Assembly (NCBI GenBank): GCA_002633025.1
Contig: NMRB01000427.1
Span: 152,007-216,006 of the forward strand
Source of the DNA: Notospermus geniculatus
Taxonomy: Eukaryota; Nemertea; Pilidiophora; Heteronemertea; Lineidae
Length of the DNA stretch: 64,000 nt
Reading direction: 5' to 3'
In this document: in pieces, positions 61,401-64,000 of the stretch
How positions within the stretch are numbered: position 1 is the stretch's first letter
Layout of the letters: every line of letters starts with the position of its first letter
Notes under the pieces: generated by a model
Told to the model about the DNA's origin: nothing
Seen by the model: only the letters and a program-made list of their open reading frames with translations
Databases searched by the model: none
Position numbers and translations under genes: made by a program

Positions 61401-63142
61401 AACAACAGACAATTTGTGAAGTGGAACTCTTGTCCTGACATCAGATACATGATGCCAACAACACCATCAGCACTATGGATCAGAGCTGCATGTGAGTTAC
61501 CTTGCAAGCATCATATCATAGAATCAGTTACAAACGTTCAATCCATTGCTTTTACAATAAATTATGGGCTACAGATGGTTGAGGCATGAGTGTTGTTAAC
61601 TCAGGGTAAATTTGTATGAATGTGTCAAAATGAATACATAGTGATTGTGAACAGCCTGTGATATAATGACAATGATGACTGCTTTAACAATTGATATCCA
61701 CCCACTTTGATACTGGAAATCGTAACAATCTACCTGAGCACGCAGTTTCAAGTTACCACCAGTCCAGTTATCTTGAGGGTTAATAATCAATATTTTCCAT
61801 AATGCCGTGTATATTGATCATGGAAAAATCAAATGTGCCTGCGCATAATCATGTGGAGGAGGTCAATATTGATGTCAATATTAGAGAATTTCCCAATTAC
61901 ATTCTCCATTACTCTGTAGCTAGGGTATTTCTTGGTCATGCTGACCCTTGAGTCCTTGCATGCCCATGTTGTTGAGGAGAACTTTGAGAAAGAGCAATAG
62001 CATGTTTAGCGAGCCAATTGTGCTGACCTTTCTTGCTCAGTGTTTGTGATGCAATCCAGGCAAACCCACATGTCACCAGAGAATTTACAGAAAGGAAATA
62101 TATGATGGAGCCTAGAATTAGAAAAGCTTGCACTATTGGGTCAAAATAAATAGTGCAGGATCATACTCGCAGGCCCTGTTGCCAGTCTGGTGAGATGTGA
62201 ATGATTTTCCTGGACAGCATCACGGATGAGTTGAGCACGGGGACAGACAAGATAGGGAGGGCATTGTGTCCCATTCCATGCAGTCATGCATGAGCAATCT
62301 CTCACACTAGACACCTCATTGTTCTAAGAGTGAAGTGTGAATGAAAATAAAATGGAGTCAAGATAAAGAGATGTATTCAGGCTTTGTCTGGAAACAAAGC
62401 CCATTCAATGCCAAGTAGTAATACACATGGGGGAAGTAGTAATACACATGGGGGAAGTATCTCGTGTCATGACTTACCGATGCTGTGAAACTGCCATCTT
62501 TTATGGATGAGTTCAGGCAGTAGGATCAAGATTTTCTGAAAAAACACCATGGCAATCATTCAATTATCGCAGAATAGCGCACGGCCTTTCAAATCCAGCA
62601 GTTGTTGCAGTAATGGCAGTTTACTCTCCAATGCCATAACTAAAGAAATAAGATGTACATGTAATTGATACTGTCTTATCCTATCAAAACAGCATAATGT
62701 TTCCAACTGACTGCAGGGCAGAAGAAAGCGACAATAAGGTCTTTACCTCAAATATGTACAAGACTGCATCCATTTCCTTATGAGCTTTGCTTGCTGGAAG
62801 AGAGAAACACCAATATCACAACAGTGACATGAGGGAGGAAAGTCATCCAGAACTTTCAAGAAATCTTTAGAAAGAGCCGTCAGCACCAAATAACTACCAA
62901 GTGTCAGTCGCAACATCCACCTGGCTATATACTGCAGTATTTATGCCATAAACAACTGGAACTTCGTCAGCTGCCCATTCAACAAACCAAGTATTTCAAC
63001 AATTTTAACCTTCAATAAGAGTAAGACTTACCTCTCTGCCTAATGTCTGCCTCCACTGCGATGAATACATCGTAAAAGATGTAATAAACGGAGGAATAAT
63101 TGGCCTCGAAGAATTTTTTGGCTTCATGGACTTCATAGTTAT
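16337..63142 (-). CDS. RALGAPA: Ral GTPase-activating protein subunit alpha (RALGAPA), 5'-partial, gene-level entry
   Basis: This is the catalytic alpha subunit of the RalGAP complex. In known family members it pairs with RALGAPB and stimulates GTP hydrolysis by RalA/RalB. The complex resembles TSC1/2 and is inhibited by Akt phosphorylation. Here 43 coding exons (separate entries) join with no phase conflict into about 1953 codons plus a stop, close to the human length of about 2036. The order is: an N-terminal alpha-helical region (exons 1-16), a poorly conserved Ser/Pro-rich linker (17-21), a helical repeat region (22-36), then the Rap/Ran-GAP domain (37-41) with [37 protein letters not shown] and GPLFDGAIV. 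The catalytic 'Asn thumb' of HLGND is present. The first window exon begins with a 2-nt codon remainder, so at least one upstream coding exon lies past 64000. I see no frameshift or internal stop. It is probably a functional single-copy gene. Orthology to RALGAPA1 versus RALGAPA2 cannot be decided here. Confidence 0.95.
16864..16979. mobile_element. Palindromic MITE family A, copy 2 (complete)
   Basis: TGTATTCTAGAAGGCTCCTT at the left and AGGAAGCTTCTAGAATATCG at the right form TIRs; the interior matches copy 1 at 1-113. It lies in the last RALGAPA intron. Confidence 0.8.
17097..17326. mobile_element. MITE with CAGGCACGGATCCAG TIRs and TCAAT duplication
   Basis: CAGGCACGGATCCAG at the left and CTGGATCCGTGCCTG at the right, flanked on both sides by TCAAT (5-bp target duplication). 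Runs of G and C near the ends. Intronic. Confidence 0.85.
17327..21594. other. RALGAPA last intron, unannotated part
   Basis: AT-rich intron; a poly-G run with one N at about 20409-20421 marks a sequencing gap. No gene seen. Confidence 0.4.
21595..22678. repeat. 1.1-kb tandem duplication, copy 1
   Basis: Begins TCAAATGGAAATGGAAATGA and ends CTTGTTCTACATTTTCTT beside an N at 22679. Nearly identical to 22735-23822 (offset about 1140 bp). No recognisable coding content. Confidence 0.9.
22735..23822. repeat. 1.1-kb tandem duplication, copy 2
   Basis: Second copy; differs by scattered substitutions and small indels such as an inserted AATG near 23040. Could be a recent duplication or an unmerged haplotype. 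Confidence 0.9.
23823..25938. other. RALGAPA last intron, remaining 5' part
   Basis: No gene or clear repeat seen. Confidence 0.4.
25939..26152 (-). CDS. RALGAPA: RALGAPA exon 42 (C-terminal tail, possibly alternative)
   Basis: 214 nt, phase 0 to 1, acceptor TTTTCAG, donor AAAAG|GTATGA. It encodes [20 protein letters not shown] then a Ser/His/Lys-rich tail ending [10 protein letters not shown]. Only one frame is open, and it starts in phase 0, so it needs the short form of exon 41. It begins VFA, like the VFA lost from exon 41 by that choice, which supports true alternative splicing. Homology of the rest is unclear. Confidence 0.75.
26162..26383 (-). pseudogene. Possible retrotransposon gag remnant
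   Basis: A 73-codon frame ending just before exon 42. [20 protein letters not shown] with Trp and Phe spaced before it vaguely recalls the N-terminal region of invertebrate LTR-retrotransposon Gag (W...F...D.TK...V...LP pattern). No other retroelement part is seen next to it, so this is weak. It may be chance. Confidence 0.25.
26384..27683. other. RALGAPA intron 41, unannotated
   Basis: AT-rich, with nothing identifiable. Confidence 0.4.
27684..27800. mobile_element. Foldback MITE family C, copy 1 of tandem pair
   Basis: CATATTCATAAACATACTTA plus CAAAGTGTGATACTTATC is inverted as GATAAGTGTCACACTTTG and TTTTATGAATATG around a short loop. Confidence 0.85.
27801..27926. mobile_element. Foldback MITE family C, copy 2 of tandem pair
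   Basis: Same arms as copy 1 (CACATTCATAAACATAC and CAAAGTGTGATACC versus GGATAAGTACCACACTT and TTTATGAATAAGGGCCC), placed head to tail directly beside it. Confidence 0.85.
28951..29084. mobile_element. MITE family D, copy 1
   Basis: GGCCGTATGCTAGGGTCAGA at the left and GTCCGACCCAAGCATACGGC at the right are inverted. The same family is at 34333-34468. It ends 192 bp from exon 41. Confidence 0.85.
29277..29383 (-). CDS. RALGAPA: RALGAPA exon 41 (end of GAP domain; two possible donors)
   Basis: 107 nt (1-nt lead, phase 1 end) with strong donor CCTG|GTAAGT, encoding [20 protein letters not shown] then [16 protein letters not shown] (human TTFEDFAAQVFSPAPY). A second possible donor AAG|GTGTTT after 29302 (82 nt, phase 0) is needed to join exon 42 in frame. 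The long form joins exon 43 directly in frame. The upstream intron is about 6 kb. Confidence 0.93.
29384..34332. other. RALGAPA intron 40, mostly unannotated
   Basis: No gene supported. The longest frames (30313-30753 plus; 31889-32248 and 32862-33221 minus) resemble nothing I know. One MITE lies at about 33455-33598. Confidence 0.4.
33455..33598. repeat. MITE with 'AGAGAGGT ... ACCTCTCT' ends
   Basis: GGTGGACCTCTCTGTTAAGG followed by ACACC is inverted as GTCCTTAGTGTAATAGAGAG and GT. This matches a dispersed repeat type seen in many invertebrate genomes (from memory, no search run). Confidence 0.6.
34333..34468. mobile_element. MITE family D, copy 2
   Basis: GGGCCGTATACTAGGGTCGG and CCGACCCGAGCATACGGTCC are inverted ends; the interior has GACTTTCATTGAAGTCCGAC. 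Confidence 0.88.
34465..34702. mobile_element. Foldback element flanked by 26-bp direct repeats
   Basis: Inverted arms TGCCTATCCACATGAGAGTT and GAGAAAACTCTCACGTGGAT carry further paired blocks (GGCTCTCAATGGGCAACTCA versus TTGCCCATTGTGAGCC). A near-identical TTAGGC..GTCTGGGAAGAACCAGC sequence flanks both sides. Directly abuts the family D copy. Confidence 0.75.
35419..35546 (-). CDS. RALGAPA: RALGAPA exon 40 (GAP domain)
   Basis: 128 nt, phase 0 to 2. [20 protein letters not shown] then [15 protein letters not shown] matches human [20 protein letters not shown] and MVRATAINASRALKS. The donor ATT|GTATCC is weak, but gives the expected [11 protein letters not shown] junction with exon 41 (human QNFYEERARYL). 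Confidence 0.93.
35880..36038 (-). CDS. RALGAPA: RALGAPA exon 39 (GAP domain, catalytic Asn)
   Basis: 159 nt, phase 0-0, donor [29 protein letters not shown] then [19 protein letters not shown] matches human [19 protein letters not shown]-type sequence. The Asn of LGND, codon at 36021-36023, is the family's catalytic asparagine thumb and is intact, so GAP activity is expected. Confidence 0.98.
36237..36306 (-). repeat. tRNA-derived SINE head, copy A
   Basis: On the minus strand: GGCTGTCAGAGTGGTGCAGT, then AAACATCGGCACCTGTCACC and box B GGGTTCAATCCCC. Shares order and spacing with copies B and C. Confidence 0.6.
36409..36688 (-). CDS. RALGAPA: RALGAPA exon 38 (Rap/Ran-GAP domain, first part)
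   Basis: 280 nt (1-nt lead, phase 0 end). [40 protein letters not shown] and [19 protein letters not shown] match the human GAP domain almost residue for residue. This is the structural core and the substrate-facing half of the RapGAP fold. Confidence 0.98.
36838..36909 (-). CDS. RALGAPA: RALGAPA exon 37
   Basis: 72 nt (1-nt lead, phase 2 end), donor [30 protein letters not shown] matches the vertebrate [20 protein letters not shown], just before the GAP domain. Confidence 0.95.
37106..37395 (-). CDS. RALGAPA: RALGAPA exon 36
   Basis: 290 nt, phase 0 to 2, donor [28 protein letters not shown] then [12 protein letters not shown] and [19 protein letters not shown] match the vertebrate LLQYLGVTSPEC, LNIPAPQPVC and CRLLLSILGMNSWDKR. 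Confidence 0.94.
37516..37695. repeat. Degenerate relative of the 34465 foldback
   Basis: GACTCCACATGAAAGG and GGCTCTCTATCGGCAACTCA at the left match GAGAAAGCTCTCACGTGG and GGTGAGCTGA at the right. In intron 35. Confidence 0.55.
37723..37886 (-). CDS. RALGAPA: RALGAPA exon 35
   Basis: 164 nt (2-nt lead, phase 0 end). It encodes an [18 protein letters not shown] linker ending [10 protein letters not shown]. The donor GAT|GTGAGC is fixed by the next exon: the junction reads DNLND-LLQYIG, like the vertebrate VLDELLQYLG. Confidence 0.88.
38167..38317 (-). CDS. RALGAPA: RALGAPA exon 34
   Basis: 151 nt, phase 0 to 1, donor [30 protein letters not shown] then [18 protein letters not shown] matches the vertebrate [20 protein letters not shown] and RDLSGKYSWDSAILYGPP. 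Confidence 0.95.
38535..38738 (-). CDS. RALGAPA: RALGAPA exon 33
   Basis: 204 nt, phase 0-0, donor [29 protein letters not shown] then [20 protein letters not shown] matches the vertebrate [20 protein letters not shown] and [20 protein letters not shown]. Confidence 0.95.
38979..39197 (-). CDS. RALGAPA: RALGAPA exon 32
   Basis: 219 nt, phase 0-0, donor [29 protein letters not shown] opens the exon (vertebrate VLHGCVYGAQCF). DMVDYDLES and VVKLAART match the vertebrate SVDYDPF and ISIAART. Confidence 0.93.
39239..39424. mobile_element. TIR element with GACCCRTGCCAGCAAA ends
   Basis: GACCCGTGCCAGCAAAGCGA with GTCGGAATGC is inverted as GCATTCCGACTCATTTTGCT and GGCATGGGTC (about 30-bp TIRs). ACATTTA flanks both ends as a likely 7-bp target duplication. 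It lies 42 bp outside exon 32. Confidence 0.85.
39499..39826. mobile_element. AT-rich 330-bp foldback MITE
   Basis: The left arm with TGTTACAAATGGTTTCATAA and CACGTTTTATAAAACCTGTT is inverted over more than 80 bp at the right (AACAGGTTTTATAAAACATG, AAACTATTTGTAACAAGGC). In intron 31, close beside the preceding element. Confidence 0.85.
39924..40034 (-). CDS. RALGAPA: RALGAPA exon 31
   Basis: 111 nt, phase 0-0, donor [29 protein letters not shown] then LIYTVFK matches the vertebrate [20 protein letters not shown] and CIYKVLH. Confidence 0.94.
40151..40219 (-). CDS. RALGAPA: RALGAPA exon 30
   Basis: 69 nt, phase 0-0, donor [29 protein letters not shown] then DKQ corresponds to the vertebrate LIATITHLLPS segment and the DK before [12 protein letters not shown]. 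Confidence 0.9.
40278..40352. repeat. Short tandem duplication, about 36 bp x 2
   Basis: Two copies of CACTGAGTATAAGGCAGCAC followed by TAAATTTTTAAGG or TAAATCTTCAAGG. Confidence 0.8.
40466..40576 (-). CDS. RALGAPA: RALGAPA exon 29
   Basis: 111 nt, phase 0-0, donor [29 protein letters not shown] then PRKIIE matches the vertebrate [20 protein letters not shown] and PLKIIQ. Confidence 0.93.
42179..42287 (-). CDS. RALGAPA: RALGAPA exon 28
   Basis: 109 nt (1-nt lead, phase 0 end), acceptor CTTCAG, donor [29 protein letters not shown] then [15 protein letters not shown] matches the vertebrate [20 protein letters not shown] and QIKEALNVICVSLK. Confidence 0.95.
42413..42471 (-). CDS. RALGAPA: RALGAPA exon 27
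   Basis: 59 nt, phase 0 to 2, donor [30 protein letters not shown] aligns with the vertebrate LIIKTVLSSARDEPSGPAR. Confidence 0.92.
42650..42775 (-). CDS. RALGAPA: RALGAPA exon 26
   Basis: 126 nt, phase 0-0, acceptor TCTAG, donor [29 protein letters not shown] then GELAVLEPN matches the vertebrate [20 protein letters not shown] and CELPALHPN. Confidence 0.94.
42926..43057 (-). CDS. RALGAPA: RALGAPA exon 25
   Basis: 132 nt, phase 0-0, donor [29 protein letters not shown] then [13 protein letters not shown] matches the vertebrate [20 protein letters not shown] and GATMLIMDFIVAA. Confidence 0.95.
43170..43334. mobile_element. Short insertion with 10-bp target duplication
   Basis: GAGCTGCTCA occurs at 43170-43179 and 43325-43334. 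The 145 bp between contain CCTGAAGAAGACCCCGGTTA then GGGTCGAAA, a motif recalling the ends of Penelope-like retroelements. Truncated, with no coding part. Confidence 0.55.
43415..43570 (-). CDS. RALGAPA: RALGAPA exon 24
   Basis: 156 nt, phase 0-0, donor [29 protein letters not shown] then [14 protein letters not shown] matches the vertebrate [20 protein letters not shown] and FYNIMHCGLLHIDQ. Confidence 0.94.
43899..43997 (-). CDS. RALGAPA: RALGAPA exon 23
   Basis: 99 nt, phase 0-0, donor [29 protein letters not shown] then [13 protein letters not shown] matches the vertebrate [20 protein letters not shown] and IPPLRILTPWLFK. Confidence 0.95.
44204..44388 (-). CDS. RALGAPA: RALGAPA exon 22
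   Basis: 185 nt (2-nt lead, phase 0 end), donor [29 protein letters not shown] then [15 protein letters not shown] and [11 protein letters not shown] match the vertebrate [20 protein letters not shown] and RMLGILGDVNTIMDP. Confidence 0.95.
44598..45002 (-). CDS. RALGAPA: RALGAPA exon 21 (long acidic/Ser linker)
   Basis: 405 nt, the longest exon (2-nt lead, phase 1 end), donor [24 protein letters not shown] corresponds to the vertebrate AEEQEVASLTTL. A long Ser/Asp/Glu-rich, probably disordered stretch follows, with [19 protein letters not shown] and many SP/TP sites. Confidence 0.92.
45675..45770 (-). CDS. RALGAPA: RALGAPA exon 20 (linker)
   Basis: 96 nt (2-nt lead, phase 1 end), acceptor TTCCAG, donor CCAG|GTTAGT. 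It encodes a Pro/Glu/Ser-rich stretch around [20 protein letters not shown]. Being phase-symmetric with its neighbours, it could be a cassette exon. Confidence 0.7.
46700..46879 (-). CDS. RALGAPA: RALGAPA exon 19 (linker)
   Basis: 180 nt (2-nt lead, phase 1 end), acceptor CTGCAG, donor AAAG|GTAGGG. It encodes an [10 protein letters not shown] tract, then [13 protein letters not shown]. This is low-complexity linker sequence placed by phase and splice signals. Confidence 0.75.
46880..49407. other. RALGAPA intron 18
   Basis: About 2.5 kb, AT-rich. It holds the family B hairpin and a poly-C run with an N at about 48727-48745. No gene seen. Confidence 0.45.
48165..48303. mobile_element. Foldback MITE family B, complete hairpin
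   Basis: ACATAGAAGTATACGGTATA with GAAAACGCCGGTTAAC and GGCTTCAC is repeated inverted as GTGAAGCC, GTTAACCGGCATTTTCG and TATACCGTATACTTCTATGT. The stem is about 60 bp with a 16-bp loop. TTA flanks are plausible target duplications. Confidence 0.92.
49408..49554 (-). CDS. RALGAPA: RALGAPA exon 18 (linker)
   Basis: 147 nt (2-nt lead, phase 1 end), acceptor TTCCAG, donor GGAAG|GTAACT. It encodes a His/Pro/Ser-rich linker beginning [17 protein letters not shown]. Support is open frame, phase and splice sites rather than clear homology. Confidence 0.75.
50085..50165 (-). repeat. tRNA-derived SINE head, copy B
   Basis: On the minus strand: GGCTGTCAGCACAACACGGC, AAACATCTGTATCCATCACC and box B GGTTTGATTCCCAG. 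Confidence 0.5.
51495..51560 (-). CDS. RALGAPA: RALGAPA exon 17, Akt-type motif
   Basis: 66 nt (2-nt lead, phase 1 end), acceptor CCTAG, donor CAG|GTATGA. It encodes [20 protein letters not shown], matching the vertebrate FSRGWSR block. RARTFS fits the Akt consensus RxRxxS/T. Confidence 0.9.
52872..52998 (-). CDS. RALGAPA: RALGAPA exon 16
   Basis: 127 nt, phase 0 to 1, donor [30 protein letters not shown] then [15 protein letters not shown] matches the vertebrate [20 protein letters not shown] and PLDKLSEQKQKKHKG. Confidence 0.95.
53065..53212. repeat. Tandem duplication, about 75 bp x 2
   Basis: Two units containing GAAACTTCAAGAAATGTGA then TTTTCATGTGCTGGATGGA, differing at a few bases. 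In intron 15. Confidence 0.88.
53235..53458. mobile_element. MITE with GGGCCCGGTTGCACCAG ends
   Basis: GGGCCCGGTTGCACCAGCCA and GACTGGTGCAATTGGGCC are inverted; internal AGGTTAACCTCAGCTGAGTA pairs with TTAGCTTGAGCACGAGGTCA-type sequence. It ends 42 bp from exon 15. Confidence 0.88.
53500..53622 (-). CDS. RALGAPA: RALGAPA exon 15
   Basis: 123 nt, phase 0-0, donor [29 protein letters not shown] then [14 protein letters not shown] is close to the vertebrate [20 protein letters not shown] and SSLTYWEELATEWS. Confidence 0.95.
53992..54103 (-). CDS. RALGAPA: RALGAPA exon 14, GC donor
   Basis: 112 nt (1-nt lead, phase 0 end). [16 protein letters not shown] then [11 protein letters not shown] matches the vertebrate EQMLLVLLRVTESVLK and LAGRLAGPLFQ. 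The donor is CAG|GCAAGT, a textbook GC donor. The nearest GT would shift the frame into exon 15. Confidence 0.92.
54316..54389 (-). CDS. RALGAPA: RALGAPA exon 13, GC donor
   Basis: 74 nt, phase 0 to 2, acceptor [26 protein letters not shown] then ERQTW matches the vertebrate [20 protein letters not shown]. The only donor keeping frame with exon 14 is TG|GCAAGT, a GC donor. The nearby GT (CAA|GTATAA) would put a stop in exon 14. Confidence 0.88.
55608..55721 (-). CDS. RALGAPA: RALGAPA exon 12b (duplicated alternative exon)
   Basis: 114 nt, phase 0-0, acceptor TTCTAG, donor CAG|GTATGA. It encodes [20 protein letters not shown] then [11 protein letters not shown], a second version of the conserved block of exon 12a. 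Vertebrate RALGAPA has the block once. Both exons fit the phases of exons 11 and 13. Joint inclusion would give a tandem 31-residue repeat, so mutually exclusive use is more likely. It could also be a decaying duplicate, but I see no stop and the splice sites are good. Confidence 0.8.
55780..56001 (-). CDS. RALGAPA: RALGAPA exon 12a (alternative of a duplicated exon pair)
   Basis: 222 nt, phase 0-0, acceptor TTTGCAG, donor CAG|GTAGGA. The first 42 residues are a divergent linker. The last 32 include [20 protein letters not shown], homologous to the vertebrate [20 protein letters not shown]. Exon 12b, 58 nt further into the gene, encodes the same block again, so 12a is probably one of two mutually exclusive choices. 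Confidence 0.9.
56700..56778 (-). repeat. tRNA-derived SINE head, copy C
   Basis: On the minus strand: GAGCTGTCAGATTGGCCCAA (box A-like TGGCCCAATGG), AAACATCTGCACCTGTCACT and box B GGGTTCGATTCCC. It has the best promoter boxes of the three copies. Confidence 0.65.
57480..57584 (-). CDS. RALGAPA: RALGAPA exon 11
   Basis: 105 nt, phase 0-0, donor [29 protein letters not shown] corresponds to the vertebrate EEKPLFMQEPEE. A charged tail follows, ending ENSGL. Confidence 0.9.
57764..57835 (-). CDS. RALGAPA: RALGAPA exon 10
   Basis: 72 nt, phase 0-0, TTTCAG acceptor and CAG|GTAACT donor. It encodes [20 protein letters not shown] then DWLQ, matching the vertebrate [20 protein letters not shown] then EWIQ. 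Confidence 0.94.
58089..58408. mobile_element. hAT-like MITE with CAGGGTTYGTAC ends
   Basis: CAGGGTTTGTACACC at the left and GCGTACGAACCCTG at the right are hAT-type TIRs. GACAAC flanks both ends (part of a probable 8-bp duplication). The interior is full of TTTCCAGGACTTTCC-type units. It stops 10 nt from the exon 9 donor. Confidence 0.85.
58419..58653 (-). CDS. RALGAPA: RALGAPA exon 9
   Basis: 235 nt (1-nt lead, phase 0 end). It carries a Ser/Thr-rich linker, then [20 protein letters not shown] and IVHEMYRQ, matching the vertebrate [21 protein letters not shown]. The donor CAG|GTATGT has a hAT-like MITE ending only 10 nt into the intron. Confidence 0.92.
58917..59052 (-). CDS. RALGAPA: RALGAPA exon 8
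   Basis: 136 nt (2-nt lead, phase 2 end). It encodes an acidic stretch, then [17 protein letters not shown], the counterpart of the vertebrate IRWLVSFWLEP segment. The donor CAAG|GTTACC is weak, but phase to exon 9 fits only there. Confidence 0.8.
59212..59350 (-). CDS. RALGAPA: RALGAPA exon 7
   Basis: 139 nt, phase 0 to 1, donor CTAG|GTAAGT. It encodes [20 protein letters not shown] then [12 protein letters not shown], matching the vertebrate [20 protein letters not shown] and KKYYLPYIFPN. Confidence 0.93.
59652..59767 (-). CDS. RALGAPA: RALGAPA exon 6
   Basis: 116 nt with a long T-rich acceptor tract, a 2-nt lead and a phase 0 end (GAG|GTGAGC). It encodes [18 protein letters not shown] then [14 protein letters not shown], aligning to the vertebrate ITPLVPPQSGDKG and FLEALLKYIVIQ stretches. 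Confidence 0.9.
59911..60076 (-). CDS. RALGAPA: RALGAPA exon 5
   Basis: 166 nt, phase 0 to 1, donor AGACA|GTAAGG. It begins [20 protein letters not shown], homologous to the vertebrate REGVRLFLLWLQALQNN, then continues into a divergent tail ending GSTPDS. Confidence 0.92.
60304..60347 (-). CDS. RALGAPA: RALGAPA exon 4
   Basis: A 44-nt exon (2-nt lead, phase 0 end, donor AAG|GTACAC) encoding [15 protein letters not shown], matching the vertebrate [14 protein letters not shown]. The preceding intron is about 2.1 kb. Confidence 0.92.
60348..62477. other. RALGAPA intron 3
   Basis: About 2.1 kb; a C-rich run with an N at about 61118-61150 marks a gap. No gene or RNA gene seen. Confidence 0.45.
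62423..62461. repeat. 21-bp tandem repeat, two units
   Basis: AGTAGTAATACACATGGGGG followed by A, repeated twice. Confidence 0.85.
62478..62535 (-). CDS. RALGAPA: RALGAPA exon 3
   Basis: A 58-nt exon, phase 0 to 1, TTTCTGAAA-type acceptor context and donor ATCG|GTAAGTC. It encodes [20 protein letters not shown], nearly identical to the vertebrate segment ending RWQFHSIG. Confidence 0.93.
62747..62793 (-). CDS. RALGAPA: RALGAPA exon 2
   Basis: A 47-nt micro-exon (2-nt lead, phase 0 end, donor GAG|GTAAAG) encoding [15 protein letters not shown], homologous to the vertebrate KSQREELDAILFIFE. Confidence 0.9.
63032..63142 (-). CDS. RALGAPA: RALGAPA exon 1 of window (N-terminal region)
   Basis: The acceptor is TTCCAG and the donor GAG|GTAAGTC. 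The exon has a 2-nt lead and ends in phase 1. It encodes [20 protein letters not shown], matching the vertebrate [20 protein letters not shown] segment near residue 50. An upstream coding exon must therefore exist; I could not find it in 63143-64000. Confidence 0.9.
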
Positions 63143-64000
63143 CTGGAATGTAAAATACACAGCACAAATAATAAATGAGTGGAGAGATATGCACACAGTA
63201 GGCTGGGCACACGTCTCCAATCCAAAACAATGATGATGACAGTCAAAAGGGGAGGGTACTCCAGAGTACATGATGAAAGACTACATGCAGGCTGGCGAGG
63301 TCAATGATCTGTTAAGATCTGAGATAGGCCTTAAATGCATGTTGGAAAACTTTCTACATGTTGTTTACCAGACTGACCTCCTGGGGCACGGACGTTTTCA
63401 CCAAATTACATGTATGCAAGGCACGGTCGGCCAGTGATTCAATGCCCGCAATGTTCGGCATGTTTTGACTGGACATGCTGGACATACAGGACAGCTAAGG
63501 CCACCAAAAAAATCTTTAGTTCAGCATCACCTCCCGCCTCGCAATTTCTTGCCTCCTCAAATTCGGATCTAATCCTAACCCTAACCCCCACCCAACCCTC
63601 CTATCGCACACTCCTTCAGACCTACACAGGGTTCTCATTTGGAAAATTGCCTTAGCACACAAAAAATGCTTCTGTCACTGAACTTAGCATATTTTCTGAG
63701 CTTCTCTCAATATTAGTAGCATAAAAATGTGCTTTGACTCTTGAACTTAGCACACAAAACGTGCTTATCCCACGTTAACTAAGGCGTATTTCTAGCTTCC
63801 CTAAACTATTGTCAGGTCACTGGTGAAGTTTAGTAAACACCACTGAGTTTTGCATTGAGCAAGCTTCTGCCATCTTCAACCATCAAGGGTTAATTCGTCC
63901 TACGTAGCCTATCACACAAAGGCGAAGTGACTCTGGGCCTTTGAAAATATTATAGACCTGTTTCATCCAGCTCTCCACAAGTCAGAGCAGTAGCAGACGA
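63143..64000. other. RALGAPA upstream intron, window edge
   Basis: No coding exon recognised. It includes a short telomere-like CCTAACCCTAACCCCC at about 63574 and AT-rich GCTTAGCACAC-type repeats at 63647-63760. Confidence 0.4.

Noticed and set aside
63574-63600. Telomere-like CCTAACCCTAACCC
   Set aside because: Only about two units long in unique sequence; no subtelomeric array.

Overview
This is eukaryotic (metazoan) genomic DNA, AT-rich overall, with GT-AG introns, tRNA-derived SINE heads, many short palindromic non-autonomous DNA transposons (MITEs), and a few single-N gaps beside homopolymers. The repeat styles (foldback MITEs ending in GGGCCC or GGGCCG, hAT-like TIRs) and the strongly vertebrate-like protein suggest a marine invertebrate, either a lophotrochozoan or an invertebrate deuterostome. 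I cannot place it more precisely from sequence alone.

One gene dominates the window. A Ral GTPase-activating protein alpha subunit (RALGAPA, catalytic subunit of the RalGAP complex) lies on the minus strand, from its first visible coding exon at 63142 to the stop codon at 16337-16339. I rebuilt 43 coding exons plus one alternative exon by homology to the vertebrate proteins, splice consensus and strict phase bookkeeping. Every junction is frame-consistent and gives about 1953 codons (about 2016 on an alternative 3' route), against about 2036 residues in the human protein. The extreme N-terminal exon(s) lie beyond 64000. The C-terminal Rap/Ran-GAP domain (exons 38-41) is intact and keeps the catalytic asparagine of the HLGND motif.

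Regions: 1-4300 is a mosaic of nested foldback elements, including a palindrome built of ACCATGGT and CCTAGG units and a block with six exact TGACGTCA octamers. From 4300 to about 15500 I see no gene, only MITEs. 16337-26152 holds the last two coding exons, separated by a 9.4-kb intron carrying a 1.1-kb tandem duplication. 29277-63142 holds the remaining exons, with MITEs and SINEs in the introns.

Most notable: (1) a pair of tandemly duplicated, phase 0-0, probably mutually exclusive exons (12a/12b) in RALGAPA; (2) two consecutive introns that must use GC-AG splice sites; (3) two in-frame alternative routes into the C-terminus; (4) a hAT-like MITE ending 10 nt from a splice donor; (5) the CRE-octamer foldback; (6) a short insertion with a 10-bp target-site duplication carrying a hammerhead-like core. 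I found no convincing wholly novel system.
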